This document shows positions 1-5,046 of a stretch of 5,046 bases of DNA, piece by piece. The stretch covers positions 1-5,046 of the forward strand of contig DATFWK010000047.1 of the NCBI GenBank assembly GCA_035259345.1, read 5' to 3'. Source of the stretch: DATFWK01 sp035259345. Lineage in GTDB: Bacteria > Actinomycetota > Thermoleophilia > Miltoncostaeales > Miltoncostaeaceae. Numbering within the stretch: the first letter of the stretch is position 1; each line of letters opens with the position of its first letter. The position numbers were made by a program, and so were the translations under genes. The notes beneath the pieces were generated by a model. It saw only the letters and a list, made by a program, of their open reading frames with translations. It was not told the DNA's origin and did not search any database.

Positions 1-14
1 CCGCTGCCGCCCGG

Positions 15-42
15 TTGACAGTTGCTTGGAATTCCGAATAAT
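15..42 (+). promoter_or_regulatory. Sigma-70-type promoter of the acyl-CoA mutase operon
   Basis: A perfect -35 hexamer TTGACA lies at 15-20. After a 16-nt spacer comes AATAAT at 37-42, which matches five of six bases of the TATAAT consensus. Positions 15-43 form the only AT-rich patch in an otherwise extremely GC-rich window, which makes a chance match less likely. Transcription would be expected to start near 49-50, leaving a 5' leader of about 32 nt before the ATG at 81. The spacer contains the palindrome GGAATTCC (28-35), which could be part of an operator or could be chance. The elements are seen in the sequence; promoter activity is inferred. Confidence 0.72.
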
Positions 43-67
43 AGAGGACGGACGCCGCGTCACCACG

Positions 68-73
68 AGGAGG
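68..73 (+). promoter_or_regulatory. Strong ribosome binding site for the mutase gene
   Basis: AGGAGG, the full anti-Shine-Dalgarno complement, sits 7 nt upstream of the ATG at 81. It fixes that ATG as the mutase start. It is the strongest ribosome site in the window; the next two genes rely more on overlap with the preceding gene. Confidence 0.8.
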
Positions 74-80
74 GCCGAAA

Positions 81-1690
<1,610 letters not shown>

Positions 1691-1697
<7 letters not shown>

Positions 1698-2865
1698 GCC
1701 GCGAGGACGCGGTCATCGTCGACGCCGTGCGGACCCCCCTCGGGCGCCGCGGCGGCCGGCTCAAGGACTGGCACGCCGTGGACCTCGCGTCCGAGCCGAT
1801 CCGGGCGCTCGTCGAGCGCACTGGCATCGACCCGGGGCTGATCGACGACGTGATCGTCGGCTGCCTCGACCAGGTCGGCGAGCAGGGCGCGAACATCGGC
1901 CGGCTGGCCGTGCTCGCGGCCGGCCTGCCGGAGAGCGTCCCCGGCACGACGATCGACCGCCAGTGCGGCTCCTCCCAGCAGGCCGCCCACTTCGCAGCGC
2001 AGGGCGTCATCGCCGGCGCGTACGACGTGGTGATCGCCGCCGGCATCGAGTCGATGTCGCGCGTGCCGTTCTGGTCCAACGTCCCGGACCCCGAGGCCGC
2101 CTACGGCCCGCGCTTCCGCGAGCGCTACCACCTCGCCGGCGGCGAGTTCATCCACCAGGGCATCTCCGGCGAGATGATCGCCGAGCGGTGGGAGATCGGG
2201 CGCGAGGAGATGGACGCGCTCGCCTACGAGTCGCACATGCGCGCCGCCCGCGCCACCGAGGAGGGGCGCTTCGAGCGGGAGATCCTGCCGCTGGCCGTGG
2301 CGGGCGAGAACGGCGACGGGATCATGCGGACCGACGAGGGCATCCGGCCGACGACGAGCCACGAGGCGCTCGCCAAGCTCAAGCCGGTCTTCCGCGAGGA
2401 CGGCCGCCTCACGGCCGGGAACTCCTCGCAGATCACGGACGGCGCCGCGGCGCTGCTCATCACCTCGGCCCGGCGGGCGGAGGAGCTGGGCCTTCGGCCC
2501 CTGGCGCGCTTCCACGCGTTCGCGCTGGCCGGCGTCGACCCGATCGAGATGCTCTCCGGCCCGATCCCCGCGACGCGCAAGGTACTCGCGCGCGCCGGCA
2601 TGGACGTGGACGACGTCGACCTGTTCGAGGTGAACGAGGCCTTCGCGTCGGTGCCGCTCGCATGGCAGCGAGAGCTCGGCGCGGACATGGAGCGCGTCAA
2701 CGTGAACGGCGGCGCGATCGCGCTCGGGCACCCGGTCGGGGCCTCGGGCGCGCGCATCATGACCACGCTGGTGCACGAGATGGAGCGCCGCGGCGCCCGC
2801 TTCGGCCTCCAGACGATGTGCGAGGGCGGCGGCATGGCCAACGCCACGATCCTGGAGCGCTGCGC

Positions 2866-2869
<4 letters not shown>
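1691..2869 (+). CDS. Thiolase (acetyl-CoA C-acetyltransferase / 3-ketoacyl-CoA thiolase)
   Basis: The 392-residue protein has the normal length of a thiolase, which cleaves 3-ketoacyl-CoA with CoA or condenses two acetyl-CoA. All catalytic elements are visible. The acyl-accepting Cys92 lies in DRQCGSSQQ (89-97), NEAFA is at 315-319, His347 is in GHPVGASGAR, and the second catalytic Cys377 is in CEGGGMA (377-383). The opening VDAVRTPLGRRGG is typical of the family. The gene overlaps the mutase stop in ATGGTGA. Either the ATG at 1691 (7-nt overlap) or the in-frame GTG at 1694 (4-nt GTGA overlap) could be the true start. No clear Shine-Dalgarno sequence precedes it, which suggests translational coupling to the mutase. 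Chain-length preference cannot be read from the sequence. An acetoacetyl-CoA role is inferred from the neighbours, and a broader FadA-type thiolase is the main alternative. Confidence 0.93.
2854..2869 (+). promoter_or_regulatory. Shine-Dalgarno and ATGA stop-start overlap between thiolase and acyl-CoA dehydrogenase
   Basis: GGAG at 2854-2857, inside the last thiolase codons, stands 8 nt before the ATG at 2866. That ATG shares bases with the thiolase TGA (2867-2869) in an ATGA overlap. This sets the dehydrogenase start and argues for re-initiation by ribosomes finishing the thiolase. The same reading frame stays open far upstream, so the overlap and ribosome site are what identify the start. 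Confidence 0.75.
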
Positions 2870-4016
<1,147 letters not shown>

Positions 4017-4017
<1 letters not shown>

Positions 4018-4032
4018 CCGGGCCGGCCCGGC
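4017..4032 (+). other. 16-bp perfect GC palindrome directly after the dehydrogenase stop
   Basis: GCCGGGCCGGCCCGGC is its own reverse complement and begins on the last base of the dehydrogenase TAG. As RNA it could fold into a 6-bp stem with a CCGG loop. No U-run follows, so it is not a classical intrinsic terminator. It covers the -35 zone of the putative methyltransferase promoter, so it could instead be a protein-binding site. In such GC-rich DNA a chance palindrome is also credible. Confidence 0.4.
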
Positions 4033-4048
4033 CGTCCTCCCCGCGCCA

Positions 4049-4054
4049 TACGAT
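4049..4054 (+). promoter_or_regulatory. -10-like box for leaderless transcription of the methyltransferase
   Basis: TACGAT fits the actinobacterial TANNNT -10 pattern. Its last base is 7 nt before the ATG at 4062, which would place the RNA 5' end at or one base before the start codon. No standard Shine-Dalgarno sequence lies at proper distance, since the GCGGGG there abuts the ATG. Both facts agree with a leaderless mRNA. No recognisable -35 box is seen; that position is occupied by a GC palindrome. Activity is inferred. Confidence 0.5.
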
Positions 4055-4061
4055 CGCGGGG

Positions 4062-4952
4062 ATGCGCGTGCTCCGCGATCCGCCGGACCTGCCGATCGCC
4101 CTCGAGGACGACCTTCTCGTGCACGCGGACAACATGCGCGTGCTGCCGCTCCTCCCCGCCGGCGCGTTCACGCTCGTCTACATCGACCCGCCGTTCAACA
4201 CCGGGACCACGCGGCGCCTCGTCTCCGTGCGCGCGGTCGCCGACGAGGGCTCGTCCCGGCGGGGCTTCGGGGGGCGCCGCTACCGGACCGAGCAGGTCTC
4301 CGCGCACGCCTACGACGACCGCTTCGACGACTACCCGGCGTTCCTCGCGCCACGGCTCGAGGCGGCGCGCCGCCTGCTCTCCGAGCGCGGGACGATCTAC
4401 GTCCACGTGGACCCGCGCGAGTCACACCGCGTGCGGCTGCTCCTGGACGAGATCTTCGGGCGCGCGTGCTTCCTGAACGAGATCGTCTGGGCCTACGACT
4501 ACGGCGGCCGCCCGCGCCGGCGCTGGCCGGCCAAGCACGACACGATCCTGGTCTACGTCCGCGATCCCGACCGCTACCACTTCGACGCGGCGGCGGTGGA
4601 GCGCGAGCCCTACATGGCTCCCGGGCTAGTGACGCCGGAGAAGGCGGCGCGCGGCAAGCTGCCGACGGACGTCTGGTGGCACACGATCGTGCCCACCCGC
4701 GGCGCCGAGCGGACAGGCTACCCGACCCAGAAGCCGGAGGGGGTGCTGCGCCGCATCGTCGCCGCCTCGAGCGCGCCCGGCGACTGGTGCCTGGACTTCT
4801 TCGCCGGCTCGGGGACGCTCGGCGCCGTCGCCGCAGCGCTTGGCCGGCGCTTCGTGCTGGTGGACGACAACCCGGAGGCCGTGGAGATCGCGGCGGCCCG
4901 CCTGGGCGCCGCCGGCGAGGCCGCTCAAGCCGCGGGCGGCACAGACCGATGA
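4062..4952 (+). CDS. Site-specific DNA methyltransferase, beta-class, probably N6-adenine
   Basis: The 296-residue protein transfers methyl groups from S-adenosylmethionine to an exocyclic amino group in DNA. The catalytic motif IV is DPPF (42-45, after TLVYI), whose DPP form favours N6-adenine over N4-cytosine (usually SPP). It precedes the SAM-binding motifs: motif X around TGYPTQKPEGVLRRIV (218-233) and motif I DFFAGSGT (245-252), with an acidic motif II at VLVDDN (265-270). Catalytic motif first and SAM motif last is the beta-class order. The target-recognition region must lie near 150-215, including the basic GGRPRRRWPAKHD (148-160) and TDVWWHTIV (202-210). An Arg/Gly-rich insertion (51-80) follows DPPF. 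The ATG at 4062 is preferred over the in-frame ATG at 4134 because HADN before that Met belongs to the fold. No endonuclease gene is in view, so it may be solitary. The recognition sequence is unknown. Confidence 0.9.
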   Translation: MRVLRDPPDLPIALEDDLLVHADNMRVLPLLPAGAFTLVYIDPPFNTGTTRRLVSVRAVADEGSSRRGFGGRRYRTEQVSAHAYDDRFDDYPAFLAPRLEAARRLLSERGTIYVHVDPRESHRVRLLLDEIFGRACFLNEIVWAYDYGGRPRRRWPAKHDTILVYVRDPDRYHFDAAAVEREPYMAPGLVTPEKAARGKLPTDVWWHTIVPTRGAERTGYPTQKPEGVLRRIVAASSAPGDWCLDFFAGSGTLGAVAAALGRRFVLVDDNPEAVEIAAARLGAAGEAAQAAGGTDR

Positions 4953-5046
4953 ATGGGGCGATGACCCGGCGGCGCACAGACACCCCGACGACGCAGGCTC
5001 GCGTGCGGCGCGCGCGGTCGCTCATGGCGGTCTGGCTCGCGTGCCT
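4949..5046 (+). CDS. Partial reading frame overlapping the methyltransferase stop, unknown function
   Basis: An ATG at 4949 shares ATGA with the methyltransferase stop and opens a frame that runs to the window end without a stop (32 full codons). The start of the product reads MNGAMTRRRTDTPTTQ. An arginine-rich stretch and then the hydrophobic LMAVWLAC follow, which could be the beginning of a signal anchor or membrane segment. A second in-frame ATG at 4961 is an alternative start. Only a weak GGGCGG lies upstream as a ribosome site. The ATGA overlap is the main support, and so short an open frame in this GC-rich DNA could be chance. No family is recognised. Confidence 0.4.
   Translation, partial: MNGAMTRRRTDTPTTQARVRRARSLMAVWLAC

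Noticed and set aside
1..80. Cobalamin riboswitch ahead of the B12-dependent mutase
   Set aside because: The predicted leader is only about 32 nt, far too short, and no B12-box-like sequence is seen.
4062..4144. Direct repeat ATGCGCGTGCT at 4062-4072 and 4134-4144
   Set aside because: Both copies encode Met-Arg-Val-Leu with the favoured codons of a GC-rich genome; two 11-mers in coding DNA are most simply chance.
4195..5025. Minus-strand open frame over the methyltransferase
   Set aside because: Its product is mostly Arg/Pro/Ser/Ala, as expected of a GC shadow, and the opposite strand has intact methyltransferase motifs.

Overview
The window is very GC-rich, with G or C at most third codon positions, and its genes are tightly packed on the + strand. 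This points to a high-GC actinobacterium. The protein style, especially the DNA methyltransferase, suggests Actinomycetota and perhaps Thermoleophilia/Solirubrobacterales. That lineage call is an inference from remembered family resemblance, not a search result.

Layout. Positions 1-80 hold an AT-rich island with a near-consensus promoter (TTGACA, 16-nt spacer, AATAAT) and a strong Shine-Dalgarno sequence. Three metabolic genes follow, each overlapping the next. They are the large subunit of a B12-dependent acyl-CoA mutase (81-1697), a thiolase (1691-2869) and an acyl-CoA dehydrogenase (2866-4017). A 44-nt gap holds a 16-bp GC palindrome and a TACGAT -10-like box placed for leaderless transcription. 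A beta-class amino-methyltransferase (4062-4952) comes next. A partial reading frame overlaps its stop by ATGA (4949 to the window end).

How they work together. The mutase would usually be labelled methylmalonyl-CoA mutase. However, both residues that separate substrate classes are the isobutyryl-CoA mutase versions: Phe68 and Gln186, where Propionibacterium methylmalonyl-CoA mutase has Tyr89 and Arg207. With a short-chain-type acyl-CoA dehydrogenase and an acetoacetyl-CoA-type thiolase, the operon reads as a C4 acyl-CoA module. In this reading isobutyryl-CoA (from valine or isobutyrate) is isomerised to butyryl-CoA, dehydrogenated to crotonyl-CoA and, after hydration and oxidation by enzymes encoded elsewhere, cleaved to acetyl-CoA. 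The B12-binding small subunit, the G-protein chaperone, the enoyl-CoA hydratase and the 3-hydroxyacyl-CoA dehydrogenase are not in the window. The methyltransferase has no restriction partner in view and appears to have its own promoter, so it is probably a neighbour rather than part of the pathway.
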